DNA of 64,000 nt from Burkholderiales bacterium PBB2 (GTDB lineage Bacteria; Pseudomonadota; Gammaproteobacteria; Burkholderiales; Burkholderiaceae_C), in the NCBI GenBank assembly GCA_002255955.1, contig NKIM01000027.1, positions 1 to 64,000 of the forward strand, written 5' to 3'. Within the stretch, counting starts at the first letter, position 1. Every line of letters starts with the position of its first letter. The translations under genes and the position numbers were made by a program. Positions 45,661 to 53,728 of the stretch are shown here, piece by piece. Below the pieces are notes generated by a model. That model did not search any database. It had not been told where the DNA came from and was given only the letters and a program-made list of their open reading frames with translations.

Positions 45661-45768
45661 CTCTAACGTGGCCAAACCAAACACTTTAGTAAGCTGGTGA
45701 CCCACACTGCAAATCAGTTTGGGGCCCCTTCGCTGGCGCTCCGGTGCAGGCTTCTTGCGACGTTAGGT
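45661..45768 (+). repeat. attC recombination site 1 of the cassette array
   Basis: CTCTAACG at the left and CGTTAGGT at the right are complementary integron-type core boxes (RYYYAAC and GTTRRRY), about 108 bp apart, with internal inverted segments. It directly precedes the VOC protein cassette. Confidence 0.55.
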
Positions 45769-45773
45769 ATCAC

Positions 45774-46616
45774 GTGAACCAGCTCTTCCGCTTCGCCACC
45801 GCAGTCACCGTGTTGGTGGCCACCGCAGGGACGGCCTGCGCGCAGAACCCGAACGCACTCGCAGGCATCGATCACATTCCCTTGGCTGTTCGCGATCTAC
45901 AAATGGCGTCCGAGGACTTCAGGAAGTTGGGGTTCGCCATCAAGCCAGGGCGTGATCATGGAGCAAGCATCCGGAATCGCCACATCAAGTTCCCGGACGG
46001 CTCAGGCCTGGAACTAATCACAGTCGGGTCCGCTTCGGACGAACTGAGCGTGTTCTACATGGAGCACTTGAAGGAGGGAGATGGGCCTGCATACGTCTCT
46101 TTTCACGTGAGAGATGCAGCCAAACTCGCTTCGGCTCTTTCCAAGGCCCACATTGAAGTCGATCAAGCTGCGGGACTGACGACCTTCAAAGATCCGAGGC
46201 TTGGATTTGTTTTTATCACCCTCGACAACCGCTCGCCCACGGATCGGCCTGAGCATTTCGATCACCTCAACGGCGCGGTTGCCATGAGCGAGGTTTGGAT
46301 TGCCTCCGACGACCCTCACCCGCTGAAGGAACTTTTGCTCGCGCTTGGCGCCACCTCAAGAGTCAGCGTCGTTCGAGTACCTGAGCCGACGGAGGGCGAA
46401 GTGTTTGAGCTTCAGAACGGCAGAGTGGTGATCGTTCGTGCCCGGCATCAGCTTCTAGCGGGCCGTCCCGTTTTCGGGGTTGTGATGTCGACCAAGTTGA
46501 CCAAGAACGAGGCCCACACGGACCAGCATTCCCAGGTCAGTAACCCAGGATCAAAGCGCCTCATCTCACCAAGCAATGCTCATGGTCTCTGGTTAGAGTT
46601 CCGTGTTGAGCGGTGA
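45774..46616 (+). CDS. Exported VOC/glyoxalase-like protein (cassette gene 1)
   Basis: Starting with GTG six bases after the attC core, the 280-residue protein has a signal peptide (about 1-24, FATAVTVLVATAGTACAQ) and a VOC-type fold opening with GIDHIPLAVRDLQMASEDFRKLGFAI and IKFPDGSGLELITVG, resembling Glyoxalase_3 domains. The mature protein would be periplasmic. Substrate unknown. Its placement between attC-like sites, tightly packed and co-oriented with the next two genes, marks it as an integron gene cassette. Confidence 0.8.
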   Translation: MNQLFRFATAVTVLVATAGTACAQNPNALAGIDHIPLAVRDLQMASEDFRKLGFAIKPGRDHGASIRNRHIKFPDGSGLELITVGSASDELSVFYMEHLKEGDGPAYVSFHVRDAAKLASALSKAHIEVDQAAGLTTFKDPRLGFVFITLDNRSPTDRPEHFDHLNGAVAMSEVWIASDDPHPLKELLLALGATSRVSVVRVPEPTEGEVFELQNGRVVIVRARHQLLAGRPVFGVVMSTKLTKNEAHTDQHSQVSNPGSKRLISPSNAHGLWLEFRVER

Positions 46617-46620
46617 TTCC

Positions 46621-46729
46621 TGACAACTCGCTCAGCCGACCCCTAAACGGAATGGCGCCAGCGAGCCTGCTTTCATTCTGGGCATCTGGCATGTCTGCCA
46701 TCGTAGACAAATCAGATAAAACGTTATGT
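46621..46729 (+). repeat. attC recombination site 2
   Basis: The segment starts TGACAACTCGCTCAGCCGACC, much like the left end of many attC sites, and ends AACGTTATGT containing a GTTATGT core, 109 bp in all. It begins four bases after the stop codon of cassette gene 1. Confidence 0.6.
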
Positions 46730-46757
46730 TCTATCTGGATGTCCGGACCATCTCCAA

Positions 46758-47723
46758 ATGCAACGACTGGCTGACTCCCTTCTCTGGCTCGCCTTCACAC
46801 TCGTTCCCGCGTTGGCCTTGTGGTCCTATTTCTATGCTGACCCAAGGGTGGAACATCCAGCAGAGGCTGTTCACGAAGCCGCCGGGATCTTGCAGAGCAA
46901 CGCCCTTGCTGCTTCGTCCGTCGACTGGCCTGCTGCTCAAGCCCGCGCGAAGGCCATTGCAGAACGTACAGGGCGGCGCGCTGGACTTGACGAGGCTATT
47001 GCCTCATTGATTGGGGAACTAAATGACGCGCACTCGCACTACATTCCTCCAGCTTCTGCTGAGGCACTCAATCGTCAACCTGAAGCTCGATCATCCGCGT
47101 CCTCGATTGCCGATCTGTCGATCGATCAGAATCACATCCCTACCCTGCATGTTCATGCATTCGGATCACTCAATCCCCAGGTGGAAGCTCATGCAGCCAT
47201 GCAACTCAGCGACGCAGTTCAACGATCGCGTGCAAGGTTCGATTGCGGAATGGTCGTAGACTTATCAGACAACGGCGGCGGCAATATGTGGCCCATGTTG
47301 AATGGCCTCTACTCGATCCTCCCTGCGAAGCCTCTCGGGTATTTCGTATCCAAGTCTGGTGAACGCACCCCGATTTCATCGAGCTGGCCCTACTCACACA
47401 CGATGCCCGAGAAGCATCACGTGCGTGCGCTGGCAATAGTGGTCAACCGCCAAACAGCAAGTTCTGGCGAGTTCGTCGCCGCATCACTCTTGGCCCACCC
47501 CAACTCGAAACTCTTCGGCGAACCCACCGCCGGACTCACGACGGGCAACCAGTTGTACCCACTTCAGACCGGCGGCCTTCTCGCAGTCGCAACCTCCAAG
47601 CTTGCAACTGCAGACGGCAGGCCCGTCAACGGCGCTCTCGTGCCCACGATGCTGGCAGAACCAGCGAACGCAGTTGCTACAGCTTCGGCCTGGGTGCGCC
47701 AGGAATGTCAGGCTACCGAGTGA
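46758..47723 (+). CDS. S41-family peptidase-like exported protein (cassette gene 2)
   Basis: The 321-residue protein has an N-terminal hydrophobic segment (about 7-26, LLWLAFTLVPALALWSYFY) that acts as signal or anchor, and an S41 tail-specific protease core: VVDLSDNGGGNMWPML, VVNRQTASSGEFVAASLL with the nucleophile Ser, and LFGEPTAGLTTGNQ. It lacks a clear PDZ domain and is shorter than CtpA. Role unknown. It is the second cassette in the array and shares orientation with its neighbours. Confidence 0.82.
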   Translation: MQRLADSLLWLAFTLVPALALWSYFYADPRVEHPAEAVHEAAGILQSNALAASSVDWPAAQARAKAIAERTGRRAGLDEAIASLIGELNDAHSHYIPPASAEALNRQPEARSSASSIADLSIDQNHIPTLHVHAFGSLNPQVEAHAAMQLSDAVQRSRARFDCGMVVDLSDNGGGNMWPMLNGLYSILPAKPLGYFVSKSGERTPISSSWPYSHTMPEKHHVRALAIVVNRQTASSGEFVAASLLAHPNSKLFGEPTAGLTTGNQLYPLQTGGLLAVATSKLATADGRPVNGALVPTMLAEPANAVATASAWVRQECQATE

Positions 47724-47724
47724 G

Positions 47725-47796
47725 GGCGAACCCGTCCATTGATGGGATGAATGGCGCGCTTCACACTTCGGCTGCCACTCATTTCAAACGTCGGGC
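47725..47796 (+). repeat. attC recombination site 3, short and degenerate
   Basis: GGCGAAC at the left and GTCGGGC at the right resemble imperfect core boxes 72 bp apart. Inside, GATGAATGGC and GCCACTCATTTC can pair. It fills the whole gap between cassette genes 2 and 3. Confidence 0.45.
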
Positions 47797-47802
47797 CGCA
47801 CA

Positions 47803-48348
47803 TTGAGCCGCTTTGTCGTACTACTCCGCGGTGTGAACGTCGGCAAGGGCAACAAAGTTCCCATGGCCGATTTCCGTACCGCTTTGAAAGGCCTGGGCCA
47901 CGGCTCTGTACACACGATCCTGAACAGCGGCAACGCCGTATTCACTTCTTCAAGACGAAGCTCCAGCAGCCTTGCGGAGGGCATTGCCACGGTGGTGCAA
48001 GACCACTTTGGGGTCGTCACGACGGTCATCGTCAAATCGGCGGCGGAATTCGAAGCAATTGTCAAGAACAATCCGTTCCCTCCTCCCGAGCCGGAACACT
48101 CTCGCTTCCTCGTGGTGTTCACCTCAAACGCCTCAAAACTACGGGAGCTGAATTCCCTGTCGTCTCTGCTTCTTCCCGGCGAACGCTTCACCGTCACAGA
48201 GCACGCAGCGTATCTTCACTGCGCTGGCGGGCTTCTGGCAAGCAAGATCGGGGATGAGATCTTGAGCCGTACGGGTCGGAGTGCCACCACACGGAACTGG
48301 GCCACAGTCCTCAAGCTATCAACCCTACTGGCCGAAAGTGCGGCCTAG
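47803..48348 (+). CDS. DUF1697 protein (cassette gene 3)
   Basis: The 181-residue protein matches DUF1697: FVVLLRGVNVGKGNKVPMADF at the start, ILNSGNAVFTS, and the C-terminal ATTRNWATVLKLSTLL. It starts with TTG seven bases after the attC core. The family is cytoplasmic, of unknown function, and is common in integron gene cassettes. Confidence 0.85.
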   Translation: MSRFVVLLRGVNVGKGNKVPMADFRTALKGLGHGSVHTILNSGNAVFTSSRRSSSSLAEGIATVVQDHFGVVTTVIVKSAAEFEAIVKNNPFPPPEPEHSRFLVVFTSNASKLRELNSLSSLLLPGERFTVTEHAAYLHCAGGLLASKIGDEILSRTGRSATTRNWATVLKLSTLLAESAA

Positions 48349-48375
48349 CCCTTCACTCGAGCCGGGCCGCTGCGC
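48343..48375 (+). repeat. Truncated attC site 4
   Basis: GCCTAGCCCTTCACTCGAGC and the following GGGCCGCTGCGC look like the left half of an attC site overlapping the DUF1697 stop codon. No right half with a GTTRRRY core follows; sequence passes directly into the hipA 3' end. Confidence 0.45.
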
Positions 48376-48392
48376 TTGATCTCGCGTGTGCG

Positions 48393-49739
48393 TCAGTGCT
48401 TTCCCAGCAAGGGAGACCTGCCGATTTTGTTGACCTCTACCTTTTGCTTAGGCGGCGGCGAAAACCCATCGAACGCATCGCCCGGGTTCCAGTCTCCCAC
48501 CGCATAGACCCGCTGTTCACGCAGGCCCTGCACCCCTTCAGCCCAAGCCATCAACATGCGCTTGCCGACATCGCTGAAGCCAGCATGCTGCACCATGGCT
48601 TCGCGGACTTGCCTGCCGACATCAGCGACGGCGTCACTGATTGCCGCCACCATCTGCGCCTGCTCTTTGGGCTGAATCCCAAAGTTGGCTGCAATGAACT
48701 TCTGCAAGTTCTTGCCTGGCGTCCAAGTCTTCTTTCCCATGAACTCAATGCCAGGCGGATTGCGCTGAAACCCAGCATACACATTGGTGGTCAGCATGTC
48801 GTAGGCCGGCGAGAGATGTACGTCGGCCCGGCAGGTGTAGAGCAAGGCCAGGTTCTTGGCGTGGCAATCGGAATTGCGCAGCGCATAGGTCAACAGCAAG
48901 GTATTGGCCAGCTGCCGGAAGGTCTCCAGCCGGCGCTCTCCAGGGACGTGGTCACGCACCGCCTTGGCGATGCGCTCCCAGGTGGTGTCGTACTTGGCCG
49001 CAGGCCTCAGGCCCAGCAAGGAGCAAAAATCCTCCATGCCCCAGTGCGGTTGGCCTTGCGCATCCACATCAAAGCGATGAACCACCAAAGCCTGGCCGTC
49101 GTCTGACACCTCGGTCTTGGCCGTGGGCATAACCCGCGAAGCCACCTGCATGCACAAGTGCTCGTTCAAGGCCACAAAGGGCAGCTGCTTGCTGGAACCT
49201 TTGATGATGTGCCGACGCGTGATCAAGCTGGCCTTCTTGTGCTCAGCCAGGGCCGAGGCAGCGCCTTGCAGCTGCAGCTCTTCAGCCTCATCGAGGAACT
49301 TGGGAACCACCCCCGAAACCCCGCTGGTGGCGTGTTGGCGCACCAGCTCAGCGAAAGCCTCTTCCGAGTTGTCGCCCTTCAGCAGCGTAGCCACCTCAAT
49401 GGGCTTGGCAGGCTGATTCAGCTCCGCACCTGTTGCGGCCACCTGGAGCCGACCGACCATATTGCGACCGATGACCGACAGCAAGGCAATCGGGCTGGCA
49501 CCAATGTGCGGCCCAAACTGCTCCTGCAGCACCTGCAGCAAGTAGCCCTCGGGAAGGTTCATCTGCAGCACGGGATGCAGCTGGTCGTCCCACACATAGG
49601 ACTCGGTGCGGACCGGCATCGTGAGGGAGACGAAATCATCCGTCGCTGTATTGGCGCGGTAAGTCAGCACGCTCTTGAAGTCACCCGCTTGCTCCAGCAC
49701 GGCGACGTCTCGACCCCTGACATAGACCGAGAGCTTCAT
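48393..49739 (-). CDS. hipA: HipA-type serine/threonine kinase toxin
   Basis: The 448-residue protein has the HipA layout: an N-terminal subdomain with MNLPEGYLLQVLQEQFG, the SGVSGVVPK glycine-rich segment, the catalytic NSDCHAKNLALLY (Asp and Asn of the kinase loop) and DMLTT as the metal-binding Asp motif. HipA kinases phosphorylate aminoacyl-tRNA synthetases such as GltX and cause growth arrest. It is translated after its antitoxin with a 4-bp overlap. It occupies the right end of island 1, where a toxin-antitoxin pair may help keep the island. Confidence 0.92.
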   Translation of the reverse strand: MKLSVYVRGRDVAVLEQAGDFKSVLTYRANTATDDFVSLTMPVRTESYVWDDQLHPVLQMNLPEGYLLQVLQEQFGPHIGASPIALLSVIGRNMVGRLQVAATGAELNQPAKPIEVATLLKGDNSEEAFAELVRQHATSGVSGVVPKFLDEAEELQLQGAASALAEHKKASLITRRHIIKGSSKQLPFVALNEHLCMQVASRVMPTAKTEVSDDGQALVVHRFDVDAQGQPHWGMEDFCSLLGLRPAAKYDTTWERIAKAVRDHVPGERRLETFRQLANTLLLTYALRNSDCHAKNLALLYTCRADVHLSPAYDMLTTNVYAGFQRNPPGIEFMGKKTWTPGKNLQKFIAANFGIQPKEQAQMVAAISDAVADVGRQVREAMVQHAGFSDVGKRMLMAWAEGVQGLREQRVYAVGDWNPGDAFDGFSPPPKQKVEVNKIGRSPLLGKH

Positions 49740-49990
49740 GACTGATTCCGCTCACGACGCAGCTCGTCGAGCGTGCCGGCCTGGCCTGTGGGGATGATGC
49801 TGAGCTCCATGCCCAGCACAGACAGCACCGCCAACAGCTTGCGAGCACCGAACTCGGCACCACGCCCCCGCTCAAAGCGGGACAGCGATTCCGGAGTGAT
49901 GCCAGCTTGTTCAGCGACCACCTGCTGACGCAGGTTCAGTGCTTTGCGCCGCTCAGCGACAGCTTCACCAAGCTCTTGTAGGGATTGCAT
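49736..49990 (-). CDS. hipB: HipB-type XRE antitoxin
   Basis: The 84-residue protein has an XRE helix-turn-helix (AVAERRKALNLRQQVVAEQAGI, TPESLSRFERGRG) and a C-terminal tail GTLDELRRERNQS. It neutralises HipA and represses the operon. Two similar TTGAC-n-TATCAAG motifs upstream (49991-50047) are candidate operators. It is the first gene of the pair. Confidence 0.92.
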   Translation of the reverse strand: MQSLQELGEAVAERRKALNLRQQVVAEQAGITPESLSRFERGRGAEFGARKLLAVLSVLGMELSIIPTGQAGTLDELRRERNQS

Positions 49991-50047
49991 TTGACATTTA
50001 TATCAAGAAACCCCGCAACACAGGAGAAAATTGACGTAAATATCAAG
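49991..50047 (-). promoter_or_regulatory. Paired HipB operator candidates
   Basis: TTGACATTTATATCAAG (49991-50007) and TTGACGTAAATATCAAG (50031-50047) are near-identical 17-mers with TTGA/TCAA ends, 40 bp apart, about four helical turns. The first contains a TATAAA -10-like sequence on the minus strand. The arrangement fits cooperative autorepression. Confidence 0.6.
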
Positions 50048-50221
50048 AATGAGCCACTGCGAGGACTGCTACAGGAAGGAGATCTATCCCCTGCCCCGCG
50101 TCAGCTCTGAGGCCAACAATCGGCACGACTCGGTGACACTTGTCCGACTCAATCGAAAGCCCAACACGCGGATCGATCACCAATTTCTGGGATTCGAACG
50201 CGTCCCAATGGGTGGGCGGAT

Positions 50222-50246
50222 TGGTGGAAAGGATGGTGGAAAAAAA
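50222..50246. repeat. Candidate integrase arm site, right end of island 1
   Basis: TGGTGGAAAGGATGGTGGAA plus A residues matches 31520-31542 closely and lies 38 bp left of the second core, just inside island 1. Confidence 0.45.
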
Positions 50247-50250
50247 TAAA

Positions 50251-50275
50251 AACGGGCCGCTAGGGCCCGTGTTTA
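50251..50275 (-). terminator. Terminator at the right end of island 1
   Basis: ACGGGCC and GGCCCGT form a stem; on the minus strand it is followed by TTTTTATTTTTT. It resembles the terminator at 31334-31360 and has the same position relative to its core, so it would have ended the tRNA-Ser transcript when island 1 alone was present. Confidence 0.65.
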
Positions 50276-50283
50276 CTCACTTC

Positions 50284-50298
50284 TTGGAGGAGAGGGGG
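50284..50298. repeat. Middle att core between islands 1 and 2
   Basis: TTGGAGGAGAGGGGG is the second copy of the tRNA-Ser 3' end. It is the right end of island 1 and the left end of island 2; the second integrase starts 153 bp to the right. Confidence 0.85.
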
Positions 50299-50450
50299 GC
50301 TGGTTATTCAGCTTCCGCTAACAGCCGCGATTGGCCGGAAAGTCAATAGCGACAACGAGTTACGCAAGATGCATTGGCCGCAATAGGCCGGGATCGAGCG
50401 CTAAAAGCTTGTGCTGTTCTGCTAGTCGAACTGTGAGTCGAATAGCAGCC

Positions 50451-51731
50451 ATGCAAGCCTACAACCGAAAAAACATTCAGGCCAAGATCGACCAGGCCAG
50501 CCCAAATCCGAACGGCAAGACCACCAAAACCTACCGCTTCGGCGATGGCGGCCTCTTGCTTCAAGTCACTGGCAAAGGCGTCAAATCCTGGGTCTACAGA
50601 TACACGATCAACTACCGCACACGGGTTATCGGGCTTGGGTCTGCACGCACCGTTGCGTTTGAGGAAGCAAGCAAACGAGCCCGCAAAGTCAGAGTCTCAC
50701 TCGACGAGGGTGTTGATCCTCTGATGGTCCGCGACCAGCAGAGATCGGCGGCAAAGGCAGAAAGGTCCAAGCGCGTGACCTTCCGGGAGTGCGCTGAGGC
50801 GTACCTAGAGGAGCACAAGGAAGAATGGGGCGCCAAGAGCCTGACGCAGTGGTCTTCGTCGCTTGGCACATACGCTTATCCAGTGCTCGGCGATATGCCA
50901 ATTCAGGACATCGGGGTTGTCGACGTGAGGCGGGTCATCGAGCCGATTTGGCGCACGAAGAATGAAACCTGTTCGCGCCTCATCTCTCGCATGGCCAGGA
51001 TCTTTAGCAAGGCAACGATTCTCGGCCTGCGGACTGGTCAGAACCCAGCCCAATGGGATCAGTGGCTGAGCGAGGTGCTTCCCAAGCGGTCAGCTGTAAG
51101 CCAGGTCAAGCACTTCCCATCCCTGCCCTATTCCGAAGTCCCTGAGTTCTTCAGCATGCTGGAAACACTCCCAAACATTGGCAGTGCCGTCATGCGCTTC
51201 CTGATCCTGACAGCGAGCCGCACGACCGAGGCACGAGCTGCGGAATGGTGCGAAATCGACATGGAACAAAGGCTATGGTCGATCCCGGCTGACCGGATGA
51301 AGGCCCGCAAGCCGCACCGCGTCCCCCTGAGCACTCCAGCCATGGACATTCTTCGCTTTATGAAGGCGCTAAATGAAGCGAAACCCACCCCGTCCAAGTA
51401 CGTCTTCCCAGGTCAAAAGGAAGGCATGTGTCCTTCCGAGGCCGCTATGACATCCCTTCTCAAACGGATCAATCGCCGGGACATTGTTCCGCATGGTTTC
51501 AGGTCCACCGCGCGCGTCTTCTTCGCTGAATGCACAGACTTTCCTCGCGAGGTAGCCGAAGCCGTACTGGCACATCAGGTGAAAGACAAAGTCGAGGCGG
51601 CCTACCAGCGCGGCGACTACCTGGACAAACGCAGGGTGCTGATGGACATCTGGGCCGCACACTGCGTCAAGACGTCCAAGCAATCGACTGCTATGTGCCG
51701 GGACTTGCTTCCAGCCAATTCCGTGCTATAG
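50451..51731 (+). CDS. Tyrosine integrase of island 2 (P4/DUF4102 type)
   Basis: The 426-residue protein has a DUF4102 arm-binding domain (YRFGDGGLLLQVTGKGVKSW, TRVIGLGSARTVAFEEA), a core-binding domain and a catalytic domain with Arg in TASRTTEARAAEW, the HGFRSTARVFFAE box, His in LAHQVKDKVEAAY and Tyr in VEAAYQRGD. It is clearly homologous to the island 1 integrase but divergent, in keeping with two independent elements that share one target. The start MQAYNRKN at 50451 is chosen because a longer upstream reading frame runs toward the att core without domain likeness. Confidence 0.93.
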   Translation: MQAYNRKNIQAKIDQASPNPNGKTTKTYRFGDGGLLLQVTGKGVKSWVYRYTINYRTRVIGLGSARTVAFEEASKRARKVRVSLDEGVDPLMVRDQQRSAAKAERSKRVTFRECAEAYLEEHKEEWGAKSLTQWSSSLGTYAYPVLGDMPIQDIGVVDVRRVIEPIWRTKNETCSRLISRMARIFSKATILGLRTGQNPAQWDQWLSEVLPKRSAVSQVKHFPSLPYSEVPEFFSMLETLPNIGSAVMRFLILTASRTTEARAAEWCEIDMEQRLWSIPADRMKARKPHRVPLSTPAMDILRFMKALNEAKPTPSKYVFPGQKEGMCPSEAAMTSLLKRINRRDIVPHGFRSTARVFFAECTDFPREVAEAVLAHQVKDKVEAAYQRGDYLDKRRVLMDIWAAHCVKTSKQSTAMCRDLLPANSVL

Positions 51732-52025
51732 ACTGGCTCCATGGCTGACGAAAAGCAGCCAAACTCGTCATATGGGAAACGGTGCAGGCCAGTTCCCTCT
51801 ACAAAACGGGTTGTGTGCGCCACAACTGCGCATCCAGGCGAAGAGCAGCTTGCATAGGGCAAGCTGGGGCCGCACCAAGTGATTGGTGAAGGATGCGTGT
51901 TCCCATGGAAATGGGGCCCACCTGTCGGCATTCTTCGCACCCTGCATCCGGGACGGATGGTGTGGTGGGCCAAGATGTGCTGAAACACGTCTTAACTGCG
52001 GCCATCTTCATTCGAGGATGTTGCA

Positions 52026-52370
52026 ATGGAAAAGACAGATGAACTGAACCCGGTTTCGGTCCAATTGGACCTTAACTCTCTGATGCGTCGCACTCAGGTG
52101 CTGACCGCATTGAATATCGGCAAGACAAAGTTTGCCGAACTGCTTGCAGCGGGCCTCTTTCCCGCTCCGATCAGGCTCATAAATGGGCAACGAATCCCCG
52201 GCCGCACGTTGTACTGGAAACGCGGGGACGTCTTGAAGTACCTCCTTGCGCAGGATCAATCTCGTTCCGATGATTTGAAGCGGGTGGCTAGTGAAGGATT
52301 GAACCGATACCTGACAGGAAGTGCCCCGGTTGACTGCGGCTCCCATGGAACGGAGGCGCACCATGCGTAA
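52026..52370 (+). CDS. AlpA-like DNA-binding regulator/excisionase
   Basis: The 114-residue protein contains a MerR/AlpA-type helix-turn-helix: MRRTQVLTALNIGKTKFAELLAAGLFPAPIRL followed by a wing GRTLYWKRGDVLKYL. AlpA-like proteins act as excisionases or activators of the integrase in P4-type islands. It overlaps the following ATPase gene by 8 bp, forming a small operon with the replication genes. The preceding 294 bp hold no gene I can support. Confidence 0.8.
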   Translation: MEKTDELNPVSVQLDLNSLMRRTQVLTALNIGKTKFAELLAAGLFPAPIRLINGQRIPGRTLYWKRGDVLKYLLAQDQSRSDDLKRVASEGLNRYLTGSAPVDCGSHGTEAHHA

Positions 52371-53424
52371 TCAAACCACAGGAGCCAGCAGCGCCGCGAC
52401 CAATCCGGCAGGCCAAGCAACTCGACCTCTTGCAGTGCAGGAACGAAAGCGGTCTTTCAAGGGCTTGAGGTCCATGCCACTTGGCGACTTCCTTTGCCTT
52501 GACCTACCCCGCGACACGCCCTTGCTCGGCGAAGTAATCACCCGAGGATCGACGGGCATGCTTTCCGCGCCCCGTGGTCTAGGCAAGTCGCTGTTGTCTC
52601 TCACGATGGGCTATGCAGTTGCCGCCGGCAAGTCGGTTCGCCCCTGGGGCAAAGGCATCGCGGCAGTGGTTGTCTATCTCGACGGTGAGATGCATGCGTC
52701 AACGCTGCAAAAGCGCCTTGGGCAATTGCAACGGCGGGACACCGACCCTGCAACACAGGAATTAGCGAAGGCAAACCTGCACATCATTAACCGGCATCTC
52801 GCCAGCGACGTGATTGGCTATATAGACGATGAGGAAGGTCAGCATCGCATCGAAGCACTGCTACCTGAGGGCTGTGCACTGCTCATCATCGACAACCTTT
52901 CGGCCTGGACCGGCAATGGCCGCGAGGATGCTTCATCGTTCGCGCCAATCAAAAAGTGGTTGGGCCGACTCCGCGCGCAGGGGATCGCTGTTCTGATGGT
53001 CCACCACACAGGCAAGAGGGGTGGCGATCAGCGGGGAACCAGCGTGCATGAGGACATGCTGGACTATTCGATCCTCCTGTCACCGGACAAGCGGGCCAAG
53101 CCTCGAAATGGGACCTGCTTTCAGGTTCAGCACACCAAGTTGCGAGAGCTCCACCCTGATCTACCGGAACTATTCAGGGTAGCGATCACCACTGAAGACG
53201 GTGTGATGGGCTATCGGTATGAGGAACCAGAAACTGAGAACTTGGTGCGTGACGCGGAGATCGCAGCGCTGTTTGGCAAGGGACTTACAGGTGAAGAGAT
53301 CGCCAAAAAATTCGGGGTCAGCCCCTCCACGATTTCACGTGTCAAAGCACGGATCAAAGTACCGCGAAAGCTAGCGGCCACGAGCGAAGCCGGTGACGTG
53401 GAAGGGAGCGAACATGAAGACTGA
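52363..53424 (+). CDS. RepA-like AAA ATPase with C-terminal helix-turn-helix
   Basis: From the ATG at 52363 (GGAGG upstream) the 353-residue protein has a RecA-like ATPase core of the RSF1010 RepA/AAA_25 type: Walker A SAPRGLGKSLLS, Walker B CALLIIDNLSAW, and a sensor region IAVLMVHHTGKRGGDQRGTS. A C-terminal helix-turn-helix LTGEEIAKKFGVSPSTISRV could bind DNA. Such proteins serve as replicative helicases of plasmids and integrative elements. It is coupled to the AlpA-like gene and to a small gene downstream. Confidence 0.82.
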   Translation: MRNQTTGASSAATNPAGQATRPLAVQERKRSFKGLRSMPLGDFLCLDLPRDTPLLGEVITRGSTGMLSAPRGLGKSLLSLTMGYAVAAGKSVRPWGKGIAAVVVYLDGEMHASTLQKRLGQLQRRDTDPATQELAKANLHIINRHLASDVIGYIDDEEGQHRIEALLPEGCALLIIDNLSAWTGNGREDASSFAPIKKWLGRLRAQGIAVLMVHHTGKRGGDQRGTSVHEDMLDYSILLSPDKRAKPRNGTCFQVQHTKLRELHPDLPELFRVAITTEDGVMGYRYEEPETENLVRDAEIAALFGKGLTGEEIAKKFGVSPSTISRVKARIKVPRKLAATSEAGDVEGSEHED

Positions 53425-53728
53425 TTTCACCCTTGCGCGCACTAGCGCAAGCAAGCATGCAAGCGGACCCGCCACGACAGATAGGGCCGAGTCCTTGCCA
53501 CTTAAGGTGATGGGGCAAAGTCAAGTCAGCGCGCCTGCCGGAATGGTGTGCACCCGGTCACCGTCCGTGCCTGCAGGCCTGAGAAGTGGTGTTCACGCGG
53601 GCCCGCAAAGACCACCACGCTGGCGAATCTGCACACTATGTAATGCGCGCCGCTTCGCCAGTCTCAACCATGGGCTCAAGCCTTCCCCGCTACATCCAGT
53701 TGACAAGTTAGGAGGTTGCCATGTCTGA
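53414..53728 (+). CDS. Small hypothetical protein of the replication operon (104 aa)
   Basis: This ORF starts 11 bases inside the end of the RepA-like gene and ends 8 bases inside the next gene, filling the gap between them. It is basic with a Cys pair in RICTLCNARRF. I do not recognise it. The overlaps at both ends support real coding. Confidence 0.5.
   Translation: MKTDFTLARTSASKHASGPATTDRAESLPLKVMGQSQVSAPAGMVCTRSPSVPAGLRSGVHAGPQRPPRWRICTLCNARRFASLNHGLKPSPLHPVDKLGGCHV

Larger units (their letters stand above)
31383..50298. mobile_element. Genomic island 1, integrated at tRNA-Ser(CGA)
   Basis: About 18.9 kb bounded by two copies of the tRNA-derived core. It carries its own P4-type integrase at the left end and a terminator before the right core. 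Cargo includes an unknown lipoprotein pair, PEP-CTERM proteins, a two-component system, a cassette array without integron integrase and hipBA. No conjugation, replication or phage structural genes are seen, so it probably needs help to move or is fixed. Confidence 0.8.

Noticed and set aside
50049-50249. 66-codon ORF between hipB and the middle att core
   Set aside because: It runs through the candidate integrase arm site and has no ribosome site or motif.
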